Notes: generated by a model from the sequence alone, not told the origin. Shown: positions 1 through 12,260, counted from the stretch's first letter. The stretch: DNA of 64,000 bases from Quillaja saponaria (GCA_029379385.1 CM055608.1:21698350-21762349); one strand, 5' to 3'. A program made the numbers and translations.

Positions 1-1140
1 GTCAAGAAAAAGATGATCAAGTGGCTAAATGTCGGCATCATCTATCCAATTTCAGATAGTTCATGGGTAAATCAAATCTAATGCATGCCAAAGAAAAAAG
101 GAATGACTTTTGTTGCTAATGCAAAGAACTAACTCATTCTAACAAGAAAAATGACCGTTTTTAGGGTAAGCATGGATTACAACAAGTTGAACAAGGCCAC
201 AAGGAAGGACCACTTCCTCCTTCCATTCATTGATCAAATGTTAGACCGGCTGGCAAATAATAAATTTTATTGCTTTCTAGATGGTTAGTCAATGTATAAC
301 CAAATTGCTATAGCCCCAAGTGACTAAGAAGAGACCATATGGCACATTCGCCTTTAGAAGGATGAATTTCGGTTTTTACAATACCATCTTACTTTTCAAA
401 TGTGTATGATGGCCATCTTCACCGATATGGTGAAACAAAGCCTTTAGGTTTTTATGGATGAATTTTTTATTTTTGGTAATTCATATGATGCATGTCTCCA
501 TAACCTCAATTATGTGCTTAAAAGATGTGAAGAGACCAATTTGGCCTTAAATTGAGAAAAATCCTACTTCATGGTACAAGAAGGTATAGTTTAAGAACAT
601 AGGTTGTATAGTAAAGCTTTCTAGGTCATGTCAGCTTCTATAGGAGATTCATAAAAGACTTTTCAAAAGTTTCTAAACCTTATTGTAATCTCCTAGAAAA
701 GAACACCCTATTTAACTTTGAGGATGCATGTCTAGCTGAGTTTTTAGAGTTGAAAAATAAACTAATTTCTGCCTTCATAATTATTATTCTTAATTGGAAC
801 CTACCTTTTGAATTAATGTGTGATTCAAGTGACTTTGTGGCAAGTGCAGTCTTATGATTGCGTAAGGAAAAGGTTTTTCACTCTATCTACTATGCTAGTA
901 AGACATTAACCAGTGCCTAATTGTACTATATCACAACTGAAAAAGAATTGTTAGTCGTATTGTTTGCTTTTGATAAATTTCATTCTTATCTTATTGTAAA
1001 TGAAAGTATTTGATTGATAAGAGAGACACTAAGCCTAAGTTGATAGAGTGGATTTTATTGCTTCAAGAATTCGACTTTGAGATTAGAGACCAAAAAGGCT
1101 CTAAAAACTAAGTGGCAGATCACCTATCAAAGCTAGAAGG
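1..1140 (+). pseudogene. Athila-type Ty3/gypsy reverse transcriptase and RNase H, decayed
   Basis: Reverse transcriptase and RNase H part of a Ty3/gypsy polyprotein, which copies element RNA into DNA in cytoplasmic particles. The first bases already encode the RT entry motif (WLNVGIIYPISDSSWV), so the gene begins left of the window. MDYNKLNKATRKDHF follows near 170, then FLDG-SMYNQIAIAP near 277-320 with a stop replacing Tyr. The catalytic FMDD box near 450 reads FMDE. RNase H is seen as LMCDSSDFVASAVL and YYASKTLTSA at 805-915. Many in-frame stops and at least one frameshift make it non-functional. The wording of the motifs fits the Athila lineage; assignment is by motif recognition only. 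Confidence 0.85.
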
Positions 1141-1189
1141 GGAAGACAAGGTGGCAAAGCCTACAATAATAAAAGAAACCTTCCCAAAT

Positions 1190-2495
1190 GAATAAATTTT
1201 CCAAATTGTTCATAAGAGGTTGCCTTGGTATATTGACTTTGTCAACTATTTAGCTGACCAAGTCTTTCCTCCTAAAATTAATTCTGGACAAAAGAAATTT
1301 TTTTACATGATATTAGATATTTTGTGTGGGATAACCCCTTCTTGTTTAAGCATTGTGCTTACCTGATTTAAGGTGTCTTCGTAGGAGGAAATCGAAAGCA
1401 TATTTCACCATTGCCATTCTTCATAATATGAAGGACACTTTGGAAAGAATCGAATAGCTGTAAAAGTGCTCCAATAAATTTTTTATTGGCCTATTTTATT
1501 TGAGTCTAATGAGTTATTTTCCAAATGTGACAGGTGCCAAAGAATGGGCTCTCTAGAAAGAATGAGATGTCACTCAAAAATATGCTGGAGGTTGAATTGT
1601 TTGATGTATATGGGATGGACTTTATAGGTAACATCGTTGTTATTATGGACTTCGTCTCTAAATGGGTAGAAGCCATTGCTATGCCATCCAATGACTCCAC
1701 AGTCATGACCAACTTCCTCAAGAAGAATATATCACACTTTTTGGTACATCTCTAGCCATTATTAGTGATGAAGGTCTCACTCTTGCAGCAAACAAGTAGG
1801 GCGGCCCTTTCTTGATTAATATAGAATGACACACAAGGTGGCACTAGCTTACCATCCAAAATCAAGTGGACAAACTGAAGTCTCTTATAAGTAGATAAAA
1901 AGGATACTAGGGAAAATGGTATGTCCTTCTAGAAAGAATTGGTCCAAGCAATTTGATGATGCACTATGGGCAGCCAACAAGACTCCCTTGGGTATGTCTC
2001 CATATTAACCTAGTTTTTGGCAAGGTTTACCATCTATCGATTAAGTTGGATGATAATGCCTATCGAGCTATCAAGAAACTAATTTTGATATAAAGGTAGC
2101 TGGTGAGAAGAGGCTTCTCCAACTAAATGAAATGGATGAATTTAGGCTTAATGCCTACGAGAATGCCAAACTTTACAAAGAGAAGAGTAAGAGGCTGCAT
2201 GATTAAAGGATTGTTAAACATCATTTTTACCAAGTCAACAAGTCCTACTATACAACTCCTAATTGAGACTCTTCCTAGGAAAGCTCAAGTCAAGATGATC
2301 AGGTCTATTCACTATATCAAAGATATTTCCATATGAAGCGGTGGAGTTGACTGCCACTAATCCACATAGGACATTCAAAGTGAATGGACAACAACTGAAA
2401 TGTTATTGAAGAGGAAAAATTGATCACCAGTATATCTTCATCTACCTTGACAATGCCACTTGAGCACAACTAAATCAAGTAGATGACTTAAAACT
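1190..2495 (+). pseudogene. Athila-type integrase, decayed
   Basis: Integrase of the same polyprotein, which would insert element cDNA into the chromosome. LPWYIDFVNYLADQVFPPK at about 1221-1275 is the linker typical of Athila elements. The zinc-finger end (CDRCQ) is near 1527, followed by the core start VYGMDFIGNIVVIMDFVSKW at about 1605-1665. AIISDEG near 1757 holds the second catalytic Asp, and YHPKSSGQTEV at about 1850-1880 leads to the catalytic Glu region. The C-terminal NGQQLK motif is near 2382. Stops and frameshifts are frequent, and the longest open piece is 73 codons. It continues the RT block and ends at the degenerate post-pol motif near 2485. Confidence 0.82.
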
Positions 2496-2670
2496 AAGTG
2501 CTTCTTTGGATGAAACCTAACTTAGACCTTATTCCCAATTTTAGTTTTGTTAATTTTAGTTCTACATGTTTTAACTCACTCAGCCTTTTCCCTTACTTGA
2601 TTAGAGAAGAGCCAAGAATTCAAGTAGAAGCCATGGCATTGCGTGTCATAGACCCTACACCGTGATTCCT
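2496..2670 (+). other. post-pol spacer of the Athila-type element
   Basis: Non-coding DNA after the integrase. The stretch at 2478-2520 is a decayed form of the motif in which an alternating AAGCGCTTCTTGGGAGG-like string follows pol in Athila elements. A better copy is on the minus strand near 5340-5365. The spacer ends where an LTR start (TGATAACTC) abuts it at 2671. Confidence 0.5.
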
Positions 2671-2790
2671 TGATAACTCTTGGAAATAGATTTATTCTAC
2701 ATCATTTTACTCATATTATTTTAGTTATGTTCTAAAGTTTTAGTTGTTTTTTTATTAGTTTTAGTTGAATTCTTAGTTGAGTCCTTATTG
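2671..2790 (+). repeat. LTR 5' fragment, forward (Athila-type family A)
   Basis: About 120 bp matching the first part of the LTRs that start at 16775 and 22965: TGATAACTC, then TCATATTATTTTAG and CTTAGTTGAGTCCTTATTG. No polypurine tract precedes it, so it is not the 3' LTR of the pol to its left. It runs straight into an inverted LTR piece at about 2790. Confidence 0.75.
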
Positions 2791-3644
2791 GAAGTTAAAC
2801 CTAAATTACTTTTCCAAATTCCTTTAGGCTTCCTAACTCAATTCTAAGAGATGACCAATCAATTTGATGCATTAAGCATAGAATGAATCAAACAAATCAT
2901 ATACCAAAACCTAAGCAATCCATGGATAAAGTATTATCAAGCTACATGTTGAGTTCTAGTTGCAATTATAGAAAGAAAACTACTCTATGCTACATAGTAT
3001 AAACATGGATTCAAAAATAATAAATATCAAACAATACAATAAAAGTAAATAAGGAGTAGAAATAGAGAAAGTTATGCGGGTTGTTGGTCTTCAAGCTTCA
3101 ATGATCATCGCTTCTCTTGCTTGCTTGCACCTTTAACAAACTCTAAAACTCAAAAAAAAAAAAAAAAAAAAAGCTAACTTGTGTGCTTGGAATCCCTAAG
3201 TCATTTCCCTTTAAATGGGCTTCAAAAACCTCAATTTAAGTCCAATTAGGATTGTTTATCAGGATGACACTAACTTTCAGCTTTGAAGGCGGCCTAAAAT
3301 TAGACATAACAAGAGACGTGGCAGCAAGCAGCATGTTGCGACTCCCATTTTACAGTGTTGAGGTGCTCGACAGGTAGAAATCCAAATTGCCTTATAATTT
3401 GAATCCAAAAAGGACCTCTTCTTGCATTAAACCTTCAAAACACACAAAATAAGTTAATATTAATTATAACTCACATAAGACACCTAAATCCTAGCCTAAA
3501 TGAACTAGGATTCAACATCCTAATGCAATAAGGACTCAGCTAAAAATTCAACCAAAACTAACCAAAAACCAACTAAACTCTAGAATATAGATAAAATAAT
3601 ATGAGTAAAAGAAAGTAAAATAAATCTATTTCCAAGACTTATCA
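2791..3644 (-). repeat. LTR of a minus-strand Athila-type element (family A)
   Basis: Reverse complement of the first 900-980 bp of the LTR at 22965-24416. Shared landmarks on the minus strand include the CTCATATTATTTTA block, the TTGCATTAGGATGTTGAATC block and the CATGTTTATAC block. The LTR start reads TGATAAG on the minus strand at 3644, and the adjoining polypurine tract is at 3645-3657. A 20-nt A run lies near 3150-3171. The LTR 3' end is missing at the junction with the forward fragment. Confidence 0.8.
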
Positions 3645-5300
3645 CACCCCTAAACTTAAGGTTTTCCTAGTCGTTAAGCAAAAAAAAAAAAACTAAAAAC
3701 ACAAACAAAAACTAATAGTTAAAGATGCATAACATTAATATAATGAAATCCCATCATGTTCTAAAAAGCTTCACATGAACTTAACTAAATGTCAACCATA
3801 AGTATCACTCAAATTCATGATTAAATTCAAGAGCAAGCAACAAATTCTAATGGATTTTCAATGTGTGTGTGTAATGATATTTTAACACAGGATTGCTTGC
3901 AATCTAGATAAGTTTATGTCTAAGTAAAATTCCATTTAGCATTCAAACTTATAAGTGTGCTTTTCAACTCTCTCTCCACTAATGTACACTCCACTAAGTC
4001 AAGAATCAATAGGTCTTTAAAAGTTTATAAGATAGGCTAGGGCAACGGTATGATAAATAAAATTTTAAGGCTCAATTTACCCTAAACACACAAATCAATC
4101 TAGACCCTTGAAGATTTTTTTTCACAACTCACCAACCCTCTCATATTTGGCTTTTTCTTTTCACCACTTTCATATATATTTTTTTCTTCTATTTTTTCCT
4201 TTTGCCTAACTCTTGTCACACCCCTAAACTTATTTCTTTTCATTATGAATATAAGGGTGAGAAAAAGGCACAAACATATGTATTTATTTATATGTAACTC
4301 CACCTTTCCTCCTCTTTCTTAAAATAGCTCAATATATTTCTAGAATGATCAACATGCCTAAGAGTAAGAGTTCAAAACTATAATTTTAATAATGGTTAGA
4401 AATTTTTTTGTAAGTGTCAAAGAAAAAGTAATATAGGCTCAATGGGGTAACTAAGGTATAATATAAGGCAAGGTAGGCTTAAAAAGGCTTAAACGGTCCA
4501 AAGATAGCCTAAATTATGTCCTTAACTTAGTGTTGTCTATGATTTTTTCTCAAAAGAGAATCAAATAAATTATAAGGTACCTAACTAAATGCTAATTTCC
4601 TAAACATAAAAGGTCTTTAAATAAACAACACAACCTTAAGAAAAAGATCAAAATGCATAAAAGTGTTGGAAATCACATCATACAATGCTACTAACTTAAG
4701 AATTTACCATGAATATCAAGCTTCTGTGAAAACTAACATATTATCATAGGATGAGGGATAACATCATGACTAACTATACAACCTAACACAACTTCAAGCA
4801 TCAAACATCAAAACAAACAAAATAACTAGAAACTTAACATTGCCAAACTTAAGACAACCATTGTCCTTAATGTTAATAATATTCAAAATGAACAAGGATA
4901 GAAATACTCTCTGGCATTTAAGCAAGATATGAAGAACATAATTTCTTATCCAAGTTGTAATTGAAGCATTCACGTTTGATAGGGAGCTGAAAAGGATCAA
5001 AAAGGTAAAACAAGCTTAGTTAGGCACTGCAGGGCACTAGGGTGCTAACTTTAGGCACTATGGCACCCTGGCTACTGACTATAGATCATAGGCTGGCGTC
5101 GTGGTGCTAGCTTTCGGGCACCTAATCACCGACCTCTCTAGTTGTTTATGATTTCCAGCACTGTGGCATTAATTTCTTGGTGCCAAGGTGTCCAACATAC
5201 TGTTTTTCACCTCATTCATCCATTTTGATTGTATTTTGATGGTTGACTACTACACCTATAACAAAATCATGAAAACTTAATTAAGAATACTTTAAACAAA
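3645..5300 (-). other. 3' non-coding region of the minus-strand Athila-type element
   Basis: Matches, inverted, the segments at 17066-17387 and 21996-22964, which are two halves of the same region in another copy. It contains the LTR-adjacent polypurine tract (3645-3657) and a second PPT-like copy at 4215-4234. At 5020-5200 there is a run of GCACC/GGTGC words like those in the LTRs. There is no convincing ORF; the short open frames here are chance. Confidence 0.7.
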
Positions 5301-5329
5301 CTAAAAACCAAGGTGCAAAGTTAAAAAAC

Positions 5330-6050
5330 TTGGGTTACTTCCTAAGTAACGCTTGATTTATAGTCGTCGGTTTGACTATTGGAGTAGTGCTTCTAAACAA
5401 GCATCTTTCTCCCATAGTATATGTCATATAACACTATATATGGGTCTTAATTTAAAATGTCCTAAAGCCTGACAATATTGGAAGTATTTGGTATATGAGC
5501 TCAACATCACTTGGCTTTGAAAATCTTTCTTGGTATTTGTGGATGAATGAAGCTAAGGATGGTGGTGGAGAAGTTGGCCACACAAAATCTTTATAAATAT
5601 AAAGTTCAATGGCTAATTTAGGTGAAAGAGGCCACATAAGATCTTCATAGTTATTCTCTTTAGTGGCTAAATTAGACTCAAAAAGTTGTGGTTTTTCTTC
5701 TAAGATAAAGTCTTGAGTTGCTTCAATACTATGAGAGTCCTTTTCTATACCTAATTTAGGTTTACTAATTTGGTCATCTTGGATTACGTCATGGATTTCT
5801 TTTTTTATGACCAAATTAGGCTCAATAGGTTAGGCACCATGGATTTTGTCATATGATTCTTGAGGAAAAGAATTTGTACCCAATCTTGAGACTTCTTTAT
5901 ATTCTCCTCATTTGGTGTAGGTTCACTCTTGAAAATCATAGGATAAGCAAAGGTCTTCAACAACTCATAAGCTTTGTCCACACTTAGATCCATGAAGTCC
6001 CTACCAACAAGTCTATCAACCACTTTCCTTGTCTTTTTCACACAACCCAT
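5330..6050 (-). pseudogene. unassigned retrotransposon coding remnant, two overlapping frames
   Basis: Two open minus-strand frames, 6050-5805 (81 codons, starts MGCVKKTRKVVDRL) and 5814-5452 (120 codons), overlap by about 10 bp, as one frameshifted gene would. The first contains VGRDFMDLSVDKAYELLKT, loosely like the end of an Athila gag. The second is acidic and ends in SFIHKYQERFSKPSDVELIY. Just downstream on the minus strand, at about 5365-5335, is the AAGCGTTACTTAGGAAG string that commonly follows the coding region of Athila elements. This supports a retroelement origin, but I do not recognise the protein and assign no function. Confidence 0.45.
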
Positions 6051-6287
6051 TGTAAAATATATAAAGTTGCAGTCATTTTGGTATGTTATAATTTAGACAC
6101 ATGCTTAGTAGATAGTTTAACCTCTCCTAAGCATCTTAGAATGATTCCAAAAGTCATATTGAGCAAAACATGTAAGGTTGAAATATTTAGTATTCATACT
6201 GACATGCTTGGTGTTGTAGTGCCTACCCTTACTGCCAACATATTCATCAGGCAGTGTTTTGGGCACTATGTCTCTTGTTTTGCTGTG

Positions 6288-6516
6288 CTGAGGCCAAATT
6301 GCCTTATAACTTGACTTAAAAAAAGGCTCTTTTTTGCATTAAAGCTTCAAAACACACAAACTAAGTTAATATTAATTAGAACTTACATAAAACACCTAAA
6401 TCCTAGCCTAAATGAACTAGGATTAAACATCATAATGCAATAAGGTCTTAATTAAGAATTCAACTAAAATTAAGCAAAAACCAACTAAAACTTTAGAACA
6501 CAGCTAAAATAATATG
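6288..6516 (-). repeat. second minus-strand LTR fragment (family A)
   Basis: About 230 bp nearly collinear with 3385-3615 (for example CTAAATGAACTAGGATT and AATGCAATAAGG). It covers LTR positions of roughly 30-270. Placed to the right of the minus-strand internal region, it is plausibly what remains of that element's 5' LTR. Both ends are truncated. Confidence 0.75.
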
Positions 6517-7600
6517 AGTAAAACTTAGAGACTAAGGTGTTGCAGCCTTTCATCAGCCCACACCGTAGTGCACATTTGAAAAAAAATAAAAAGTCAGAGA
6601 GTATCATGCCACGACAATGCTTAACACCATACCTCTACGTGCCAAAACCCAAAAAATTTGAACTAAACTCAGAGGGCTCAAAGCCACGGCGCCCAAACAT
6701 TGGCATTGCAGCATTACCCAAAATAAAAATTTAAGTTTCAAGTAGAGTAGTTTGCGCTATGGTGTCCACTCATGCACGTTGTGGTGCCATTTCTAATGTT
6801 TGTAAATTTTAAAATTCTAGGGCTAGATGCCGCAGCACCCAAAACCATGCTCCACGATGCCCTATCGGGATTTTAGTTTTTAAAAGATGAAATCATATCC
6901 CTTAAGCCACACAAACGCATAACCAAATCAAATTTCTCCTAAAATCATAAACTTAGGACTAAGATTCACAGCCCAAAACCCTAAATCCCTCAATTCCTTT
7001 TGTTTTTGCACATAACCCCTCATCCTTATTACTATTGCTTAGTTTGCTTAGGGATTCTTCAACCCAAGTAAATGTTTCATCACTCTTACCTTATTTTCGA
7101 GTTTAATGAGTAGTATGATGAACTTCTTGTGTTTTATAGATGAATATGCCTAGATTTTATATTTTGGGTATCTTTATTTATGGGTTTCATAATTGCTTAT
7201 ATGTTGACTTGGTCTAGGTTAAGTAAGGGTTACGTTTTAGGTTTGGAATTTACACTCCTATGGTTCTATTGCATTGTTTTCATTGGTTGATTATATATCA
7301 TCCCCATTTGTGTAAATTATATATATATGGTTTGTGGACTAAGTTTGTGGATAGGTTTAATATTGCGGTTGGTTGATAATAGGGATTGCCTGGATTGAAT
7401 TCACTTAAGTTTACTATGCCTGAGTTTAACTATTTCTTGCTGATGCTATATAAGTCTAAGACCCTTTCTTAATTGTTGGGTTGTGGTTGACTTGTTGATG
7501 TGAAAATTATAGGGTTTGGGTTTTATTATTTTTGCAGGTTTAAATAGCTTCCAAATGTGCCCACAATGCCATTGCCTTTACACCTAGCTATGACACAACA
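6517..7600 (+). other. retrotransposon spacer upstream of the env-like ORF
   Basis: No supported ORF. At 6540-6870 there are repeated words built on GCCACGGCGCC, TTGCAGCA and GCGCTATGGTG, like those in the LTR 5' halves at 10290-10640 and 23270-23480. The rest is AT-rich leader-like DNA before the env-like gene, probably a continuation of the + strand Athila-type element broken at 2671. Confidence 0.45.
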
Positions 7601-7619
7601 AAGTACTCATCTCACAAGG

Positions 7620-8445
7620 GCTGAGGGTTGGTATAAAATCCAAATGATGAACAAGAGCACCATGCAATAGCTAGGATTTGCACTTACACGAATGTACTTC
7701 CCCAGTAACCATGTAATGATTGATGCAAGACAGTGGGGAAAGCTGTGTGAGATACCACGAGCTACAATTAGACTAGTAGTTTAAGAGTTCTATGCTAACG
7801 TCTCGGAACAGGTTGATGGACATGCCTATATGCATGGTAAGATGATACCTTTTAATAGTATTACCAACAACAACTATTATGGAACCCTGAGCTTTGCGAA
7901 GGATGATGAATACATAACATATGAACAACGACAAGTCAATTACACTAAAGTGATTGATGAACTATGTTATCTCGACTCCTGTTGGAAGATGACAAATGGG
8001 GAGCCAATCCACTTCAAAGCAACCCAGCTAGAATCAACATCCTAGGCATGGTACTAGTTTAACCTTTCCTGCATGCTGCCGAGTGAACATGCAAACGATG
8101 TCACCAAGGATAAAGCACTTTTGCTCTATGCCATTATGAAGGGTAAGCTTATTAATATTGGCAAGGTTATTCATAGTGCTATCTTGCAGAGTGCTAATAG
8201 CAAGCAAGCGGGCATCTGGTTTCCATCAATGATCATGAAGCTATGCTACTTGGCTGGGGTTTGATGGATGACAATAGGGAAATAGAGCATCCAAAGGGCC
8301 CTATCGATGATACTCTTATGAAGAAGTTCCTAAGGAGGAACCATAAGGTCAGTGAAGGCTGTGCCACATCTCCAGCACACTTCAAGCCCACAAATGTTCG
8401 ACCCATCACATTGGGTCAATGTATTTCAGGACTTAAGGTGTAGGC
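7620..8445 (+). pseudogene. Athila env-like / putative plant transposon protein
   Basis: Decayed copy of the extra ORF found between pol and the 3' LTR of Athila and Tat elements. Databases often label these proteins putative plant transposon protein; their biochemical role is unknown. Conserved stretches are visible: RQWGKLCEIP near 7720, EFYANVSEQVDGHAY near 7785-7830, GKMIPFNSITNNNYYG at 7836-7885, YEQRQVNYTKVIDELCY at 7920-7970, and ANDVTKDKALLLYAIMKGK at 8090-8145. In-frame stops occur near 7667, 7780 and 8043. A frameshift near 8260 moves the reading frame before MDDNREIEHPKGPIDD. It is not functional. Its position, about 1.6 kb before an LTR, fits the family. Confidence 0.75.
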
Positions 8446-10054
8446 AAGGGAGCATTGGCAATACAATCACGAGATGTTGCAGAAAAATAATCAATTTCTT
8501 AAGGAGTTAATGATTAAGAGAATGAAGGACCCGAGAACATTCCCTTCTTGCCCATAAGCAGCCCGCTCATTTCCCTCATCCGAAGGTTGATGAGGACATA
8601 AAGTTTGATGAATAAAGGAGTTCTCTTTTATTCAGCCTTGTTATTTTCCTTTCTTTTGTTTAGTAAGCATTGGGACACAGCTTAGTATAAGTTTGGTGGG
8701 CTTAACTATTCAAGTTGTATTAATTGCTTAAATCTTGTAATTTGTATAATTGTAAATCTCCATATTTTGTTCAATTGTAATTTGTTTAGATTGTGGACCT
8801 TAGGTTGTAATTTGAATTTCTTTTTTGTACAGTGTTTATTAGTTAATTGTTAAGTTTTGGAATCCAGTTAAATTTGTCTTGACGTTTAATTAATATTCCC
8901 TAATCCCATAATAATACACTATTTATGCATTGTATTTTGATTTTGAAAAGATACATGATTTTTTTCTTTTTATTGTAATTAGGGAAGATTTCACACATTT
9001 ATGCATAAGGCTATATTTATCTAGGTTCAACGTACTCTAGAGATATTTATATAAACCATAGACTATCTTTGAACCTTAGACTAAGTTTGAATTCCTCTTG
9101 AGACAAAATCTTAGATAAGACTTTGTTAAAAACATGAAATAGGTCATCTTTGGACCGATAGAGCCTTTCTTATTGACCTTGATAGTTAAATCCTTAGACA
9201 ACCACTTTGAGCTTAAAACCTATTTTTTCTTATAAACTTGCATTTTAGCCAAATCCTTTATTTTTATACCCCATCTACATCTTATTACTTTGAGCACATT
9301 GATCATTAGTTGTAGTTTAAGTTAAAAGTGAACTTAAATTAAGTTGGGAATGAGAGTTAAGGAAGATCAAATTTTTCTTCTTCCCCACATCATAAGAAAA
9401 AAAAGAAAAAATTTTGGGGGTATGTTTGGTTATTTTTCTTGAAAAATTGCAATTGCAAACCAAAGGTTTGACAATAAAAATAAAAAGGAAAGATAAAGGA
9501 AGAAAAATGGAAAGCAATTATGAGTCATGCCCAAAAATAAGAGAAATTTGGTTAATAAATTATTTTTTTAACTCCTAGTTGAGTGGGAGTTTACACCAAA
9601 AGGTGGTAATAGAAAAGTGTAGCCTGTCAAAATCTATTGTGCTTAGGGTAAGTGAGCTAAATTTTTTTTTTTTTTTCATCTAACCATTAACCTATCCTTA
9701 CATTACAAACTGTGTTTAAGTCCTATTGATTTTTGACTAAGTGTTAGCCTACATTAGTGGCAAAAGGAATGAAAAATGAATTTCTAGGGGTTTAATTTTA
9801 GTCCATAGGTTATTCTAGTGGAAATTTCTTCTGATTAGTTGACCTTAGTAAAGAGGCCTTGCACACACACATATATACATGCAATCGGCCTTAACATGAA
9901 GAATTGAAGTTATACTTGTAATTTATCTTGAGTCAAGTCATTGTTATAAACTTTGAGGATTTTCAAAAGGGATCATTAGTTCATCATTGATAAGTTTAAT
10001 TGTTGTTCCATTTTGTTTGTTTTCTTTTTTTTGCTCAGGACTAGCAAAATGCTT
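8446..10054 (+). other. 3' non-coding region of the + strand Athila-type element
   Basis: Non-coding DNA leading into the LTR at 10067. It shares blocks with 11430-11896 and 22040-22964: GTGCTTAGGGTAAG, AAGTCCTATTGAT, and a block reading AAGTGTTAGCCTACATTAGTGG over its length. A PPT-like string AAGTTTGGTGGG lies near 8690. Short ORFs such as the minus-strand one at 9317-9517 are chance. Confidence 0.65.
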
Positions 10055-10066
10055 AGTTTGGGGGTG
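10055..10066 (+). other. polypurine tract of the + strand Athila-type element
   Basis: AGTTTGGGGGTG lies immediately before the LTR start TGATAAC. This is the primer position for plus-strand DNA synthesis in LTR elements. Equivalent tracts precede the LTRs at 11897 and 22965. Confidence 0.8.
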
Positions 10067-11412
10067 TGATAACTCTGTAAAATAGAGTTATTTCACTATA
10101 ATTTTGATACCTAATTTATTCTAAATCTTTGAGTTTAGAGTTATATTTTAATTGGAATTGGTGTTTTGAATCTAGTTTAGATTGTTTACGAGTTTGTAGT
10201 GTTTTAATTAAATTATAAGTAGTTTTTGTTGTTTAGTTATTTAATTTGTTTTAAAGAGTTTAAGCAATGTCCTTGTCAAAAGCATAGAAGGAAGCATGGA
10301 AGGCTTACACCACAGCGTGAAAGACATGAGAGCCGCAACACCCAAGAGGCTAAACAAAGACTAAAGTCTGAGAGTACTGGGCCGCAGTTGACCCTAATTA
10401 AAGCTGCAACACCAAACTCCTAGAGAAATCAACCATAAATCAAAGACTATAGTGCCGTAGCACCACATCAAAAGACACAGCAGCGCCACTCCATCAAATA
10501 AAGATATAAGTTAAAGAAGGAAGTGTCGTAGCGCTATGCATGAGGACACCGCAGCATGAAGAGGCACAGTCCTATAAGGACTAGGCATAGGCTAAGGCAC
10601 TGAAGCGCTAAGGAAGGAAGCGTCGTGGCACCAGCCAATGTTATCAAAGACTCCTAGTTTTATTAAACTAGGAGGTAAATGCCTATAAAAAGAGGTGCAA
10701 GCTGAGAGTTTAGAGACACATCAGAGTAACTGATAGAGTGATAGTAAGGAGCTTGTGAAGATTTTTAGTCATGATAATTCTAGTCTTCTATCTTTCTTCT
10801 TCCTATTTTCTTAATTGCTTGTAATGACTTTTCTAGGGTAGCAATTTGAACTCACATGTAGACAATGTGGAATTTACTTTAATTTAATGCATGTTTAGTT
10901 TCCAAGTATTTATGTTGTCTTTTTCTTAATGACTCTAAATTCTTGATCATTAGTTAGATTGATTAGAAACCCTAAATTTAGCTTGATAGAGTGAAGTGAA
11001 TTTTAGAGTTAGCCTTAGATAACATAGCTTGTGATTGGATTATTCATCAATTGGATAATCTGATTTGTTAAAAATATAGGAATATACTTTTTAGCCATAG
11101 GAATATGCTTGTAATTGCTTATGATTCTAGGTTAATAATTAGAATTATTGCATCGGTTAAGTTTAAGTAAGGGAAACATAGGTGAAGTGTGAGGGAAATT
11201 GTGAGCCTAGGCTTTAGTCAATAGAAGTTACTTAAATTGCATGCTTAGATAACTAAACCATCATCTAAATTTCATTGGTTTGATTAAAACTAAATTGCAT
11301 AATTGTTAGTGATTATCTTTAGAGTAGTTTTATTCCTCGTCTAAATGAATTTTACTTATATATTATATTACTTGCAAATGAAATGTGTGCTTACATTATG
11401 AAATCTGTGTCA
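10067..11412 (+). repeat. Athila-type LTR (family B), near complete
   Basis: About 1346 bp, starting TGATAACTCTG after the PPT and ending GTGTCA. The end was set by aligning GTGCTTACATTATG...TGTGTCA with the end of the LTR at 22965-24416. A TATA-like TATAAAAAGAGG is at 10684-10695. The 10290-10640 interval holds repeated CGCAGC/GTAGCGC words. No primer-binding site follows, consistent with a 3' LTR. Confidence 0.75.
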
Positions 11413-11896
11413 TGTATTACTATAGAGTGTGAGCTCTAGCATGGGTTCTATGATGATTTAGTGTGCTTAGGATAAGTCGAGTCAATCTGAAATTCCTCTT
11501 ATCCCATCGTTAACCTAGTTGTACATTACATGTTTTATTAAGTCCTATTGATATTTGGCTAAGTGCTAGCCTATATTAGTGGAGAGAGAGAGATGAAAGG
11601 TGAACTTTTGGGATTTTTAATCGTAGTATGTAGTTTTCTTTAATCTAAATTTATCCAGATTTCATAGTTTCTATGTAAAATGATCATACACACACACATT
11701 TAAAATCCTTTCAAGAATGATAAACTTGAATAATAATGTTTTTTTAATTATTTTGAGTCAAGTCATGGAGATAATATTTGATGATTTTTTAGGAAGTAAT
11801 TAGTTTAATATATTGCATCTCTAGCTATTGTTTTGTTTGTTTAATTGTTGTTCATTCTTTTACTCGAGAACTAGCAAACTATTAAGTTTGGGGATG
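11413..11896 (+). other. second copy of the Athila-type 3' non-coding end
   Basis: From about 11455 it repeats the 9640-10066 segment (GTGCTTAGGATAAG, TATTAAGTCCTATTGAT, GCTAGCCTATATTAGTGG) and runs into a second LTR start. This is a separate element copy whose upstream part is gone. Confidence 0.65.
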
Positions 11897-12260
11897 TAAT
11901 AACTTTGTAAAAAAGAGTTATTTCATTACCTTTTGAGCACTGAAGTGGAATATTATAAGTCAATTATTTTTTTAGCTGCATTTGTTTTAGGTTTTCATTG
12001 TTTAAGTGGTTTTATTTAATTTGTGGGTAGTTTTGATTATTTTTTAGATATTATTTTGTTTTGAATTTGTTTGATGCAGTGATGTGCTATAACTTGAAGA
12101 AGGTGAATAAGTTTGAAGCCAGCACCGCTGAGCTAGATATTTTAGGCCCACGGTGGTGAAGGAGTAGCAGAAATACTAGGTTTTACCTAAAAGCATGACG
12201 CTGTAATAGTGAAAAGTTGGTGCCACAACAAAGGGATCCCAAGACATCAAGCTAGGTACC
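11897..12260 (+). repeat. truncated second LTR (family B)
   Basis: Starts TAATAACTTTG after AGTTTGGGGATG and matches the first 350 bp of the LTR at 10067. It is cut off near 12260, where minus-strand Tat-like sequence begins. The usual TG start reads TA. Confidence 0.7.
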
